Assembly (NCBI GenBank): GCA_023376005.1
Contig: CM042157.1
Location: 90,144,570-90,208,569, forward strand
Length of the DNA stretch: 64,000 nt
Direction of reading: 5' to 3'
Origin: Doryteuthis pealeii
Taxonomy: Eukaryota; Mollusca; Cephalopoda; Myopsida; Loliginidae
This document shows, piece by piece, positions 10,403 through 22,526 of the stretch. The notes under the pieces were generated by a model, which saw nothing but the letters and a program-made list of their open reading frames with translations, was not told the origin of the DNA and did no database searches. The position numbers and the translations under genes are program-made. How positions within the stretch are numbered: the stretch's first letter is position 1; the number at the start of each line of letters is the position of its first letter.

Positions 10403-10930
10403 TGATAAAAAGATTGTGTATAAAAGTAAAATGAAGTCATTCAGTTCACAAAATCATTGATTATTAAAAAAGTTTCAAAAACTGGAAAGCACAAATCTGA
10501 CAATAATTTGATTATAGATCTCTAATACATTGGAGAAAGAGGCAGTTAAAGAGGCAGTTTTTTATATTAGAAACTAAAATATCTTTTTATTGAGAGTAAA
10601 TTCTTATTTGGTGAGCAAAAATTCAATATTCATTTAATTTGTAACTTTTATAATTTTTTTTATTGAAGTCAGTCAAAAAATTGGACATGATAATCAATTA
10701 TACGAAGCTTCTTCCAATCTTATATCTGGTTACTTTTAGTATACAGGGTGTCCCACAAAAATGTCCCCTATTTTTGCATAAATTATACCCCCAGTTGAAA
10801 TTGAGATATTTTGAGTCTGTTTGTTTCATGTTATTGAAAATTTTGTTTTTTATTCAGATAAAATAAAATTGTTAATATCTTCAGAATATCTACTGCACAG
10901 TAGGAAGTTGAATGAACATACATATATATA
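10403..10930. other. AT-rich DNA with one possible transposon end
   Basis: TACAGGGTGTCCCACAAAAA at about 10741 looks like a DNA-transposon terminus, but no matching inverse end was found. The 67- and 62-codon open frames here resemble no family. Confidence 0.35.
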
Positions 10931-10934
10931 TATA

Positions 10935-11104
10935 TACATGGGAGTAAAACCAGCAGTGAGAATTTTTGTTTCTGAGGTATTGATCTTCATTCCAATCTGT
11001 GCTGCATAACACAGGGTATGGCTAGAAATTGGGCTTATAGTGGCCTTAAAAATGGGACCAAGATCTTGCTTGAGAGCAGAAAAATAAGTTGTTGGAGATA
11101 CCAA
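10935..11104 (-). pseudogene. Non-LTR reverse transcriptase fragment
   Basis: The minus-strand frame contains AAQIGMKINTSETKILTAGF, which matches the KINxxKTKxL motif just after the RT catalytic box in RTE-like and related LINEs. Only this small part is left. Part of it (10947-11012) is repeated directly at 11348-11416. Confidence 0.6.
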
Positions 11105-11319
11105 AATTCAAACTGATCTAGTCACATTCTACCTTATGGAAAAGGGGTTGGGTAAAATACATACAGCTCTAAACTAACAGACTTTTCTGTGGTCTCTAAT
11201 GGGATAATCGAGTAGGTTTTTCAAATTCCAAAACTTTAAAGTTTTTAACTGGGAATTTGATGAACAATTATATTAAACAGGACTTTTACTTTGTGTCTAT
11301 ATCCAGTTAGGTAAACTAA

Positions 11320-11448
11320 CAGATTCATTAACAGTTGATTGCATTACATAAAACCAGCAGTGAGAATCTTTGTTTCTGAGGTATTGATCTTCATTCCAAT
11401 CTGTGCTGCATAACACTCAAGTTCATTAACAGTTGATTGCATTACATA
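11320..11448 (-). repeat. Direct duplication of RT fragment and flank
   Basis: The segment CAGCAGTGAGAAT...GCTGCATAACAC at 11348-11416 repeats 10947-11012. The motif AGTTCATTAACAGTTGATTG occurs on both sides of it (about 11321 and 11418). A local segmental duplication of LINE debris. Confidence 0.7.
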
Positions 11449-11559
11449 ATTCATGGGTATTCTATAAATCATTTAAGTGTAGCAAAATTTTGAATCAAAG
11501 TTCGTTGAAGATTTAAATAACGAGGAAATAGAAAATTACCATTGGCTATTAGTCATTAT

Positions 11560-11830
11560 TAGTTATAAGTTATTGACAGCAATTAACCTCGTGCTGACCT
11601 GCATGCCGATTCTGATTGGCTGAAGGAAAGTGTGAGAACAGAAATTAGGTTTAGTTAGCAGTTGCCGGGAGTTGACGTTAAGAATCATCACTCTCAAGAT
11701 GCCTGCCTCTCATCCGCACAGTTTGAACCCTTTTGGGTTGGGGTTTTGTAATAAAGAATAAAAAAACAACAAGTCTTTATTAATTATTAAACAAGAAAGG
11801 ACCAAACACCCAGCCCAACAGAAGAGCCCA
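11560..11830 (+). repeat. Possible degenerate LTR-like segment
   Basis: A GC-richer block with a promoter-like middle, an AATAAAG signal near 11750 and an end AGCCCAACA. That order resembles the 3' part of an LTR, but no partner LTR, target duplication or 5' TG end was found. Confidence 0.25.
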
Positions 11831-12178
11831 ACATAAATTTTTTGAATAACTTTTTCAAGCAAAAAAAAAAAAAAGAACTGTATATGTAATGATGATATAT
11901 TTGCTACCGAAGAAAAGTATTTAAAAATAAAATTAAAAATAAAAAAAACTTTGTGAAAAAATTTTTCTCACACAAAATTGACCAACCTAAAAAAAAAAAT
12001 GTTAGGAAGTAAAGGACATCTATATAAAACAATAAAGGGGGAAAAAAAGATTGCAATGAAAGAAAAAAAACTCAATAATCTTAAGATAAAAAAAATAAAT
12101 AGATAAATAAAATAAAAGTATTCTAAATAGTTCTACTTACATGATATGAGAATACAGTAAAGATGAATATAAGATGAA

Positions 12179-12180
12179 TG

Positions 12181-12211
<31 letters not shown>

Positions 12212-12252
12212 GCGTGGAGGGGGGAGAGAGAGAGAGAGAGAGAGAGAGAGGG
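12179..12252. repeat. (GATA)n and (GA)n microsatellites
   Basis: A GATA run followed, after a G-rich spacer, by a GA run. Confidence 0.9.
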
Positions 12253-12544
12253 GGCCAAGTTAGAGATTAATTAACTAAAGAGATTTTTTTGAACATATAA
12301 ACAAAAATCTCAAAATGAAATAAATAAAATGAAAGAGAAATCAGCTCAAAGGAAAATGGCCATCAAACAAGTAAGAACCCATCTATCTCTCTTTAACCAT
12401 TTATATACCCGATATGTAAGGGGTATATAACAATTGGACATTGGCAAAATTTTCGCCAAGCAACATCAGCATAGTCGAGGTCTGGCATTGTGAAGTTTCG
12501 GCCTACGGTTACACCAGGAATGTCAACAAGAGCATGTGAGGTAA

Positions 12545-13420
12545 TCTAGTCAATTGTGGTAAAAGGCTTATTCCTAGTGACTGTATTAAATATCTTGGTG
12601 TCCTACTTGATTCTGACCTAAGCTGGAAATCTCAGATCAATAGCACTGTGCTCAAGCTCAAAAGGGCTAATGCAGCTCTAGCTAAACTTCGTCATTTTGT
12701 GCCACTAAATGTTCTGATCCAAGTTTATTATGCCATTTTCCATTCCCATCTCCAATACTGTAATCAAATTTGGGGTCAGCCTAATGGCGGTACTTTGATT
12801 AATCGTATAACTGTTCTTCAAAACTTTGCTGTGAGACTTATGTCCTTTGTGCCTCCTAGGACATCATCTAACAACCTGTATGCAAATTTGGAGATTCTCA
12901 AATTTTCTGATATGGTCCATTGTGAAAATATTTTGTTCTTACATAAACTATTCCACAATAAAATGCCTGTTTCTGTTCAGAATGCTTTTGCAGTTGACTT
13001 CACCCATGCTCATGTCACTCGTGCTGACCAATCTGGTTTGTTTAATTTCCCTATCATCAACACTGTTAGTTTTGGGCATAATTCGATTCGTTTTAATGCA
13101 ATTAATTCTTGGAATACTGTTCAGTCGTTATTTTTTTGATAAAGAAAAGATGAAGCTTCAGTAAATTATTTTGTCCTTAAAACACTTTTGAAAAATCATT
13201 TTATTGCCTCTTATAAACAACAGATTTGCATTTAGATTCTCACACGGCTAATTTGTCTCATGATATATATGTATATGTTTACGTTGTGTGTTTCATGTAT
13301 CATTTCCTGTGAGCGTCCAAGGGTGGTCATGTCCATGGGATTAGCTTCACGCTATTAGGCATGGCCTCCCTTCAATAGTAGTTTAAACCAATAAAGTTTT
13401 TCTTTTACTTATATTTTTTT
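12545..13420 (+). pseudogene. LINE reverse transcriptase C-terminal region and 3' UTR
   Basis: One frame is open from about 12545 through KYLGVLLDSDLSWKSQI, KLRHFVPLNVLIQVYYAIFH and NAINSWNTVQ to about 13139. That is the post-catalytic RT and C-terminal region of jockey-like LINEs. A stretch of Ts shifts the frame near 13130; the usual LKTLLKNHFI ending follows in another frame, with a stop at about 13236. The 3' UTR runs to an AATAAAG near 13393. The catalytic palm is missing (5' truncated). Moderately well preserved, but not functional alone. Confidence 0.85.
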
Positions 13421-13780
13421 TTTAATAATTTGTACTACTATTGATTAATAAATTTCTTATTTCTTTCTTTCTTTCTTAAAAATCGTTGGTGACCGAATGC
13501 ACCCTGGCTGAATATCAGATCGGATATCAAAGGATTCAGATTCTTCACCATACATGCAGATTTTGGTACGAGTTGAATAGTAATAAAGTAAAAAGTAAAG
13601 TCATTGTGTTACGTAGCGCCTTCTTTACCGGTACTAAATATCTATATGTTACGTACTGGCATCAAATTCTATATGTTATATAGCGGCTTCTTCAAACTCA
13701 TGCTGCTAAATCGTGTATCTGTATACGTTGCGAGTATATATGGTCACGTGGCGAAGTATGTAGTAGCCAGACTTAACAAT

Positions 13781-13996
13781 TGGAGTGGCCTAAAGTCTGT
13801 ATCAGCCACACGGCGAAGGAGTCTATCCCCTTTTCACTAGCGCTAGACCAAGGAGATTGTTTTTGCATCTGAGCTGGAGCGCCACACCGACCATCAGCTC
13901 CTTACTTTGCCACACAGGTCCCTGTGCTACTCATACACTGAGTTGGTGAAGGCCGGTATTGAACCAGGAACCTTGTGGTTCCTAGGCGGACACTAG
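13781..13996 (-). mobile_element. tRNA-derived SINE, family A, copy 1
   Basis: Homologous to 16936-17183. Body motifs CCTTTTCACTAGCGCTAGAC and CATCAGCTCCTTACTTTGCC are clear. The B-box region (GGTATTGAACC) is recognisable, but the tRNA A-box end is decayed. Confidence 0.75.
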
Positions 13997-14109
13997 CCTG
14001 GAAAAGATTAAGAAATTTTTGTGGTACACCATCTGCATGCATAACCTTCCAAAGGGCACCAAAGGCAGCAGCGAAATTGATGAAGCAAATGACTCTTTTC
14101 TGTTGAAAG
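13997..14109. other. Spacer before tandem array
   Basis: Unassigned. It opens the segment that leads into the tandem repeat units. Confidence 0.3.
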
Positions 14110-14815
14110 CACCTGGGATATTCAAGGGATTGTCTTAAATTGTGCGTGTGCATTATCTGAAATGAACTTAATTGTTATTAAGAACACATTTTATGATATT
14201 CTTGTGTTAAAGCATGCAGTTGTATTGTTTTCGAAACGATTCTAAGATTTGTATATTTTGCACCTGGGATATTCAAGGGCTTGTCTTAAATTGTGTGTGC
14301 GCATTATCTGAAATGAACTTAATTGTTATTAAGAACACATTTTTTGATATTCTTGTGTTAAAGCATGCAGTTGTATTGTTTTCGAAATGATTCTAAGATT
14401 TGTATATTTTGCACGGACACATTCAAAATGGCTACCGTCTTGTTTCAAAGTGAAAGTCAGTTGGCTAAATTCCTAGCATAAAATTATCTGAAATGAACTT
14501 AATTGTTATTAAGAACACATTTTATAATATTTTGTGTTAAAGCATGCAGTTGTATTGTTTTCGAAACGATTCTAAGATTTGTATATTTTGCACGGACACA
14601 TTCAAAATGGCTACCGTCTTGTTTCAAAGTGAAAGTCAGTTGGCTAAATTCCTAGCATAAAATTATCTGAAATGAACTTAATTGTTATTAAGAACACATT
14701 TTATGATATTTTTGTGTTAAAGCATGCAGTTGTATTGTTTTCGAAAAAGTTTTGTTTATTTAGCACGGAGACTTTCAAAATAGCTACCGGCTTAGTTCAA
14801 AGTGAAAGTCAAGGG
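14110..14815. repeat. Large-unit tandem repeat (about 4.3 copies)
   Basis: Units start at 14110, 14261, 14412, 14591 and 14764. The first two are 151 bp and the next two 179 and 173 bp, because the CACCTGGG head is replaced by CACGGACACATTCAAAATGG. The shared core is ATTATCTGAAATGAACTTAA through GTTTTCGAAACGATTC. Copies are very similar, so expansion is recent. No open frame runs through. Confidence 0.9.
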
Positions 14816-15269
14816 AGGTTACTCTAATTGCCTTATTTGCTAGGAATTTTGACAACTAAAGGTGAAAATTACCTCCATAGCTAACTCAATATTTTTTAAC
14901 AGAATCATTTTTATCATATTTCAATTGGAATAATTCCTGTTTTAATCAAGTATCTTAATTCACCATGTAACCTAAATTGATGAAGCTGATTAATACAATA
15001 TGCCTTCAAGGAATAAAGAATTCTCTTCAAAGTACCTATAAGCTTTACAGGATATGAGCTAAAAGACTTGAAGATGCAAATTTATCATCATCTAAAATGG
15101 TATGATAAAATCAACCAAAATGATGATGTTGACTCCTCAAAGTCATGATGATGTCTCACGTCTTTTAAGGCAAAAATACACAACTGTTTTATGTGAAGTG
15201 TGTTTAGCGTGGAAAGAAGACCAAAATAGAATCGGAGTAATAAGTAAAGTTAGTAAATGTCAAAAAGTC

Positions 15270-15275
<6 letters not shown>
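14816..15275. other. Unassigned AT-rich DNA
   Basis: The 88-codon open frame that runs into the GA repeat is not convincing. Confidence 0.4.

Positions 15276-15276
<1 letters not shown>

Positions 15277-15341
<65 letters not shown>
15277..15341. repeat. (GA)n microsatellite
   Basis: Uninterrupted AG repeat of about 65 bp. Confidence 0.95.
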
Positions 15342-15343
<2 letters not shown>

Positions 15344-15499
15344 CCTAGAGTTAAAACTAATTTTTTAAAATCTTCCCGACATAGATAACTTTTTATTTGA
15401 CTTTATTTATACACAAAATACTAATTGTTATAAAAAGCAAAACTGTAGCTAGAACTTTGTCAACAAGAGTATGTCATAATCACATGAGTGTTATATCAG

Positions 15500-15540
15500 C
15501 ATGTGTGTGTGTGTGTGTGTGTGTGTGCGTGAGTGTGTGT

Positions 15541-15599
<59 letters not shown>

Positions 15600-15628
15600 T
15601 GTGTGCGTGTGTGTGTATGCATGCATGT
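15500..15628. repeat. (GT)n microsatellite
   Basis: GT repeat with a few GC and TA interruptions. Cys/Val-rich frames across it are artefacts. Confidence 0.95.
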
Positions 15629-15710
15629 TTCTTTAGAAAAAAACACAGAGAATGAAAGTTATGAGAAATAGAATAAAGAAGACTTAATAAGAAAATCTAT
15701 GTGAAAAACT

Positions 15711-16215
15711 GGAATTAAAAGAATTAGATGAATAAGTTGTACAGAAGAATAAGAGAATGATTTGAAAGAGAATGAAACTGGAATTAAAAGAATTAGATGA
15801 ATAATAATAAGAGAATGATTTGAAAGAGAATTTGAAAGATGAAAACTGGAATTAAAAGAATTAGATGAATAATAAGAATAAGAGAATGATTTGAAAGAGA
15901 ATGAAAATTGGAATTAAAAGAATTAGATGAATAATAAAATAAGAGAATGATTTGAAAGAGAATGAAAATTGGAATTAAAAGAATTAGATGAATAATAAGA
16001 ATAAGAGAATGATTTGAAAGAGAATGAAAATTGGAATTAAAGAATTAGATGAATAATAAGAATAAGAGAATGATTTGAAGAGAATGAAAATTGGAATTAA
16101 AAGAATTAGATGAATATAAGAGAAAGAGAATGATTTGAAAGAGAATGAACATTGGAATTAAAAGAATTAGATGAATAATAAGAATAAGAGAATGATTTGA
16201 AAGAGAATGAAAAAA
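15711..16215. repeat. Minisatellite, about eight units of 59-69 bp
   Basis: GGAATTAAAAGAATTAGATG recurs at about 15712, 15780, 15849, 15910, 15971, 16033, 16095 and 16154, each followed by AATAAGAGAATGATTTGAAA. Unit length shrinks from 68-69 to 59-62 bp through small indels. Confidence 0.9.
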
Positions 16216-16316
16216 AAAATGCAGACACTATTCTATTACTTGTTTTTTTATTGTTTTTCTTTTTATCACTGCCAAACCAAAACAGCACAAAATCAAAAAT
16301 TAAGAAGTAGCTTATA

Positions 16317-16707
16317 TCTATTAATAATGGAGATTCGCTTCTGGTTTTTGTCTGTAACAAAAACTATGTCACTGCTTACATCACATTACCCAAAATAGTC
16401 ATAACATAGAATAAATATACTCAAAATTTGAACATGTAACATTAGACAGTCCTCATTGTTTTTTAAAACAAGTTTTAATAAATACATGACTGGTATTATA
16501 TATCTATATATAGTTTGTTTTATTTTAATACATATTTAAAGTTTACATTTCAAATTGTTTTATTTTTTAATCCGTTAATGAATTTGATGATTTTACTTAC
16601 TTAGGGTACAAACTCGCTGACATTGAATTTTTAACTCCCACCCCTCAGGCAACATATTTCAAAAAACTATTTTTACATCGCCCTGAGGGTGTTTTTTATT
16701 TTGCTAG
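16317..16707 (+). mobile_element. Short Helitron-like element, well-formed ends
   Basis: Starts TCTATTAATAATGGAGATT after A (16316). It ends with a five-pair hairpin CGCCC-TGA-GGGTG, a spacer, then CTAG at 16704-16707 followed by T. At 391 bp it is far too short to encode Rep/helicase and is non-autonomous. Relatives: 53953-54368 (-), 56757-57145 (+), and more distantly 1-609 and 9535-10402. Confidence 0.85.
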
Positions 16708-16849
16708 TAGTTATAATATAAAATGCTCATCTAAAAAATACTCCTGAGGTTTGAGAAGTATGTTCAAGTCTCAGGAACTTCTACATTATTTACATTTATT
16801 TTTTTCATCCTTTGCTGATTTCTCTAGCAGTAAAATAGTATGTCAAACA

Positions 16850-18060
16850 ATAGTAATATATAATAATAATAATAATATCTTTTCAGCTAGTATATTAGGT
16901 CTGAGACCTGTCAGCTGTTCCTTATAAAAAAAAAAAGTAAAGTCGACAGGGCGGCCTAAAGTTGGTATCAGCCAGACAGCAAGGGAGTCTATCCCCTTTT
17001 CAATAGCGCTAGACCAAGGAGATTGTTTTAGCATCTGAGGTGGAGCGCTACACCTACCATCAGCTCCTTACTTTACCGCACAGATCTCTGTGCTACTCAT
17101 ACGCTGAGTTGGCGAGGACCGGTATCGAACTAGGAACCTTGTGGTTTCTAGCCGAACGCTCTACCGACTGAGCTAACCCACCACAGAATATTTAATATCA
17201 TTCCACAGATTATCCAACTTAGCCTTGAAGGAGTTTAGAGATGGGGCATTCACTACTGATGAAGGTAGTTTATTCCATGTATTCACCACTCTGTAGCTAA
17301 AATAATTTTGTCTTGCGTTTGCTTTACAAGATCTTTTAAGGAGTTTTAATTTATGTCCCCTTGTATAGGTATTTTGAGCAATGTTTAGTAGGTCAGAGTT
17401 CGTTGAATAAAACCATGCGTGTATTTGTAGGCTTCAATCATATCCCCTCTTATACGTCGGAAAACCAGACTTGGTAGGTCAATGTTCCTAAGTCTTTCTT
17501 CATATGAAAGGGATTTTAAATTATTCACTAATTTAGTAGCTCTCCTCTGGACTCCCTCAATGAGATTTGTGTCCTTGATGTGTCTTGGGCTCCAAACCAC
17601 ATTAGCAAACTCCAAATGAGGTCTTACCAATGCAGTGTACACATTTTTCAGCATTTCTTCATCCATGTACTCATATGACCTCCGTATTAATCCTAATATC
17701 TTATTTGCTTTTTTTACTTGTATTCCTATGTGCTTGGAAAATTTTAATTCAGGGTCCACATTCACACCAAGGTCCCTCTCTAACTCTGTATCCCTTAGTA
17801 TTTCTCTTTCATTAGAGAGATTTTTTTCTCATAGAATATTCATGTTTAGGGTTATTTCTTCCTATGTGAAGTACCTTGCATTTAGCTGTGTTGAATCTCA
17901 TTTGCCAACTATCAGACCAATCTACAAGATTGTTAATGTCAGTTTGAATTTTGTCAGTATCATTCTGATCATTAACAGTGGAATATATTTTTGTATCATC
18001 TGCAAATATCTGTGTGTAGCATTTGATAATTTCCGGGAGATCATGAAATATAACAATTGC
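16850..18060 (-). pseudogene. CR1/jockey-like LINE copy 2, interrupted by a SINE
   Basis: Same family as 700-1735. The minus strand encodes DLPEIIKC and the intact catalytic box FADD near 17985. A frame change near 17820 follows, then NVDPELKFSKHIG through VVWSPRHIKDTNLIEG without the break seen in copy 1, and another frameshift after KYTHGF near 17405. The 5' part is absent. Close to its 3' end the sequence is replaced by a SINE, then the shared UTR resumes (CAGCTGACAGGTCTCAGACC in inverse, about 16890-16925). Confidence 0.85.
16936..17183 (-). mobile_element. tRNA-derived SINE, family A, copy 2 (best preserved)
   Basis: The minus strand begins GGGTTAGCTCAGTCGGTAGA, a near-perfect tRNA 5' half with the A box. 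A B-box-like AGTTCGATACC follows, then a body with CTAGCGCTATTGAAAAGGGG, ending GTCGACTTTACT and a T run. It sits inside the LINE copy and replaces about 17 bp relative to copy 1. Confidence 0.85.
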
Positions 18061-18069
18061 TTTGGACAC

Positions 18070-19180
18070 CAGGGCTGGTGCTAGGGACTCATGCCCCTCC
18101 CCAATCTATGATACGTCTCTTCAAATCTATGTTACCCCTCACTTGAATCTATGATATAGGACTCCTACTCTACTACATACCAATTTTCATGAAGTAGTTT
18201 TCATAGAAAATATATGAAACTTGCCTTTCCAGTCCGCCCCCACCCAAGCAGGCTTGTACTACCTTCCTGGTCAGGGGGTACAGGGGTAGTATGCACAGGC
18301 CCTGTTGGGTACTGTCATTAATATTATAAGATCATAAGATTGAGAAATAAAGAAAATATTTTCATCTAATTTACTATCTTAACAATGAAGAGAAAGATCA
18401 TCTAAGCAGTATGTTCAGTATTTTGAAAATTAAAGGATATGGTCATTTTGAATATAATGAATATATTACAAAAATCTCTTTATTCTAGTGTAATTTTCAC
18501 TGTTAACAGCCAGTCATTTGAAAACAAAGATTTTTTTAAATAAATTCAATTTTAATCCACACAAAATTATTCTGAATAGCTTGATTTTCAATAAATTTGA
18601 TGGTAAAATCATTTTATATTTTAGTTTATATTTTACTAAAATATAAACTAGGTTTCTATCCAACAATAGTCTCTAAAGAGTTATGTTAACTGAGTGGAAG
18701 TAAAAATTCATCTGAATCTTTGAGAATTTCACTTATTTTACTAGTATTTCTTAAAAACTACCAAATTTTATTTCAAAACAACAAAATGTTTAAAAAAGAA
18801 TAAAAAATTCACCTACACATAAGAAGTTTTCATTAAAAATTTCATGTAAATATCCTATTTTTTAGATTTTTATGTTAGAATTGCTCACATCTACAAACTA
18901 ACATAGAAAATGACTTTTATAGATATAATTCAATTTTTTTTTTAATTATAAAACTAAGGCAAAAAACGCACACACTTTGTTAGAAATGTGTCAAAAGAAA
19001 ATTTGTAAGAAAAAAAATTAAATTCTAATTTTTTCTTTTCTTTATCATAAACTGTTTTTTTATTTATCTATTTTTATTTTAGTATTACGGAATAATAATA
19101 TTTATTTTTTATTTTTCCTCTGTTCTTGCTTTTTTACCAGCTGATTTCATTTATTTATTTATTTTGAGTCAGGGAAAAAT
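18070..19180. other. Low-repeat AT-rich DNA
   Basis: Repeats of CAAATCTATG-like blocks near 18100-18160 and a small inverted repeat (TAGTTTATATTTTA, 18621-18649). No coding signal. Confidence 0.45.
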
Positions 19181-19182
19181 CA

Positions 19183-19383
19183 CCGCGTTGCTATCGACGG
19201 AACGGACGGTGTGTCCCCCCCCCTCCTTCATAGACATGCACCAATCAGAGTGAACATGGCGTACCTGTGCCGCCGACTTTCTGTCTCTTACAATTTAACA
19301 TTGTCTAGAAAGAACTAGCCATTGTTACTCACCTTGTCTGCTCTCAAAAAACTATAAAGGGTTCATCTCTTACAAACACAACG
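19183..19383 (+). promoter_or_regulatory. Candidate host promoter (CpG cluster, CCAAT, TATA)
   Basis: Nine CpG dinucleotides fall within about 100 bp (19196-19275) in a region otherwise nearly CpG-free. A CCAATCAG box lies at 19241, an ATGGCG motif at 19256, and TATAAAG at 19353-19359. A start about 30 bp downstream would be near 19383. The order matches a metazoan RNA polymerase II promoter. A 20-codon open frame (19256-19318), Arg-rich and ending in TAG, begins at the ATGGCG and could be chance or an alternative start. No TE similarity was seen here. Confidence 0.45.
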
Positions 19384-19431
19384 AAAAATCATAAAAACAA
19401 AGCGATTTTCAAACGGATTTCTTTTTATAAG
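19384..19431 (+). other. Candidate 5' non-coding exon with splice donor
   Basis: The sequence from the predicted start runs without ATG to ...ATAAG|GTAAGATGAG, with GT at 19432-19433, a strong donor match. Together with the upstream promoter it suggests exon 1 of a plus-strand gene whose coding exons lie further on, perhaps outside the window. Transcription is inference. Confidence 0.35.
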
Positions 19432-22400
19432 GTAAGATGAGAATCCGAGTCCTTTTCCCTCCGCTTTTTCTTTTTTGTACCTACTGGGCATAAAGTGGGT
19501 AACTAGTTTGTATAGTGTAATTTGTAGGAAATTGATCCTCCACTTTATGATCAGAAGTCTAGGTTGTATGTTATTGAAGTGTTTTTAACTTTTTGTGTGC
19601 ATTTCTTATATTTCTACATATATTTCTACATATATATGTGTGTGTGTATGTATCTGTATCTGTGCGATTTATTTTTTATTTACCATTTGCTTAGAAATTA
19701 TAAAATTGTTGTAAAGTACTATGAGTACTTTCGTAGTGTTTTGAGAAGTTTTCATAATTTATATTTTTATTTTAAATTTCAAGTATTGGATAATAAGTGT
19801 TTCAAAAACAATATTTAAGTTTGAAAAGAACTTATTGGACAATGATAATAATCTTTATGTTGTTAAACTTTAGTCATCGGATTATCTGAGATTTAACCTA
19901 GCAATTGGCATATCGTTACCATTGTTTATCATCAGCTGAGTTTCTTTTAGTTTTTAGTTTACTGTTGTCTTCTTTATTTTTGTTAAAAATAAAATGTATT
20001 TTTACAATTGAAAATGTCCTCTGTTTCTTTTCACATTGATATAAAGTTTCTAGAAGGTAAGGTGAAAATAAAAATCCTTTTTTTTTTTTTTTTTCCTCTT
20101 CCTATTTTTGTTTATAAAGTTTAGTTCATTTTTTTTTTTTTTTTTGTTTTTTTTTTTTTTTTGTTAACGACGTCTTTACAGATTATTAATTTGCTGTTAA
20201 AAAAAATCAATCGGTTTAAAAGTTAAATTGTATTTTAATTCTAATCGGGTAATTAAAATTACACGAAAAAAGCTTTTTCACTGAATAAAGGTGATTGTCC
20301 TTACTACAGCAATCGATTATCGATCATCTTAGTTTTGATATAATTTGTAAAGATTGCTTTTTTTTAGTTAGTTGACAACGTTTCTAAGTTAACTAAATCA
20401 GTTAAAAAAATATTAAAAGATCAAATAAGCTAATTCGATTCTTAATAACCACTTCTGGCATTTATTAAAAAAAAAAAAAAGACTGGGGGTAAATAGATAA
20501 ATAAAATAATGCAATTTCATACTAGATTTCAAAGTAAAATTAATTTGTATGTGCTGATATTAGTGTAAAACTGTTTTTATTTGGTTTTGTGTAAAACTGG
20601 TATATTCACTTATTGTACTATTGTTTAAGAAACACAGACAGTTACGTTTGGACATCCTTGTTTTTACGAATGCCATTTTTTTTCTAATCTATTTGAAATG
20701 TTTACTCGAATAGCTGGGTATATTAAAGTCATCTGAAAAAATGTTTGTAAAAGCTTATTTCATTGAAACAGCTGGTAAATATCAACTGAAGCTACATAAT
20801 ACAATTCAATAATCAATTTATAATCAATGATTAGTTGTATTTTGATATGAAATAATGCATTCTTTGAGAAGTCACTTTGAAAATCTTACATGTTTTGTTT
20901 ACAATAATCATCAGTGAAAAATGTCTTGTAGTTTTATTGTTAATTAAAAAAGAAAGAAAAACTTTATCTCTGGTTAACTTTCATAAAGTTGTGGTTTTTC
21001 CCTATTAAAAAACAAACAAAAAACTTACGTGAAAACTTGTTATTAAAGAAAGAAAAAAAACGCATAAAAAATCTTTCTTATTTGAAAGTATTGTTTGCAG
21101 AAAATTTTTAATTCAAAAGTTTTAAGAGTATTTTATTAAGTAAATACAAGACTATAATTTTGAGTAACTCTCAAATAAAGCTAATGTTTTAACCTTTATG
21201 CAATTTTCTGAAGGTGCATTTAAAAAAAAAAAAATGGACACGCACTATTAAAGTTTTAAATTTCATTCATAATTTATGTTAGTTAAATTGTGAAATTAAA
21301 AGAGATTGTTAGGTAAGATTAAGAGTGCACTAGTTGAATGACGTGACAGTTCATAAATGTCAGTGAAAATGCTTCACTTATAAAATCGTTTTTATTTACA
21401 TCAATCAATCTCAGAATATTTCTATCAAATTAAGTTTTAGACTTGAGAAATTCTGTTGTCTAGACAAATGAGTGTTTCCAAGTGAATTATTGTTTTTAGT
21501 GGAGGCGGGTAAAAGGTGTTTTACTTTTATAAACGTAAATTTAAAAAACGAAGTTGTTTGATATTTCTAAATGTTTTTCTAAGTTTCTGCAACTTTTTGA
21601 AAATATTGTTATTAAGAATTCACAAAAACGTTGATTTTTTTAAAAAATGTTTTTTAGGAGAGAAAAAAAGTCTAAAAATCAGTCAGTTGTCTGAAAAGCT
21701 CCATGTATACATTTAACTCATTTATTTACTTATTTAAAAAAAATTCAAAGGACTAGAATCACAGTCGAGTTGTCATTTATTTCAAGTTCAACAATTGTTG
21801 GTTATTTAATATTTTGTATAATATACAAAAGAATAAAAAAAGGCTTGAATATTCAACTTACAATTTTTAAGATGACAAAACTTGGACAACACTAAATAAG
21901 TCGTATTTTTACCAGATAAACACCTAAATCTCATTTTGCTCAAAATAAAATTTTCCTTTTGGTTTCACTTGAGAATTTACTTGGGATTTTTACAATTACC
22001 TTTTATTGCGAAGGAGATCAACCATATTGTGTGTGTTTATTAGTAAACAAAAGAGAAACCTTTTAACTGCGTCGTATCTTTTTCTAGTTTTTCACCCCTA
22101 TTTTTGTTATTGTTATTTTGTCAATTCTTTTTTTATTTATTTGTTTTTGTGGTAGTTTCAAAATTTAGAGTTTCTTGAAATCCTAAAAAGTTGGACGTAT
22201 TTTATCATTTGCAAATATTACTTTTTAAAACATTTTTTCTGCTACTAGTGTTACTGTTACATAAATTCCTTTTAACTTGCATAGAGCTATGTCTTGTTAT
22301 TTTTCAGCCCACGAACAGCTGTTCTTGTTGTTGCTTCAGTATCTAAGACTATTTACGAAAATTTTCTATAAATTATCTATTTATTATTTTGGGCGAACCA

Positions 22401-22526
22401 CTTGTCTACTATTTTGTAATGTTTTGATTGTTTAGCTTTCACTTTCACGTATTAAGTAAAACATAGTTTGAATAATAAATTAATTGAATTGTAATTTATT
22501 TCAAGTGACAAAAAAATTGTCCGTTA
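19432..22526. other. Low-repeat AT-rich DNA, possible long intron
   Basis: The longest stretch with almost no recognisable transposon. It has poly-T tracts near 20080-20162 and a second donor-like AAGGTAAGGTG at about 20056. No exon with both splice sites and coding character was found. Confidence 0.4.

Noticed and set aside
10741..10770. TACAGGGTGTCCCA as a complete DNA transposon
   Set aside because: No inverse terminus or target duplication was found within reach.
15397..15636. Cys/Val-rich open frame
   Set aside because: Translation of a GT microsatellite.
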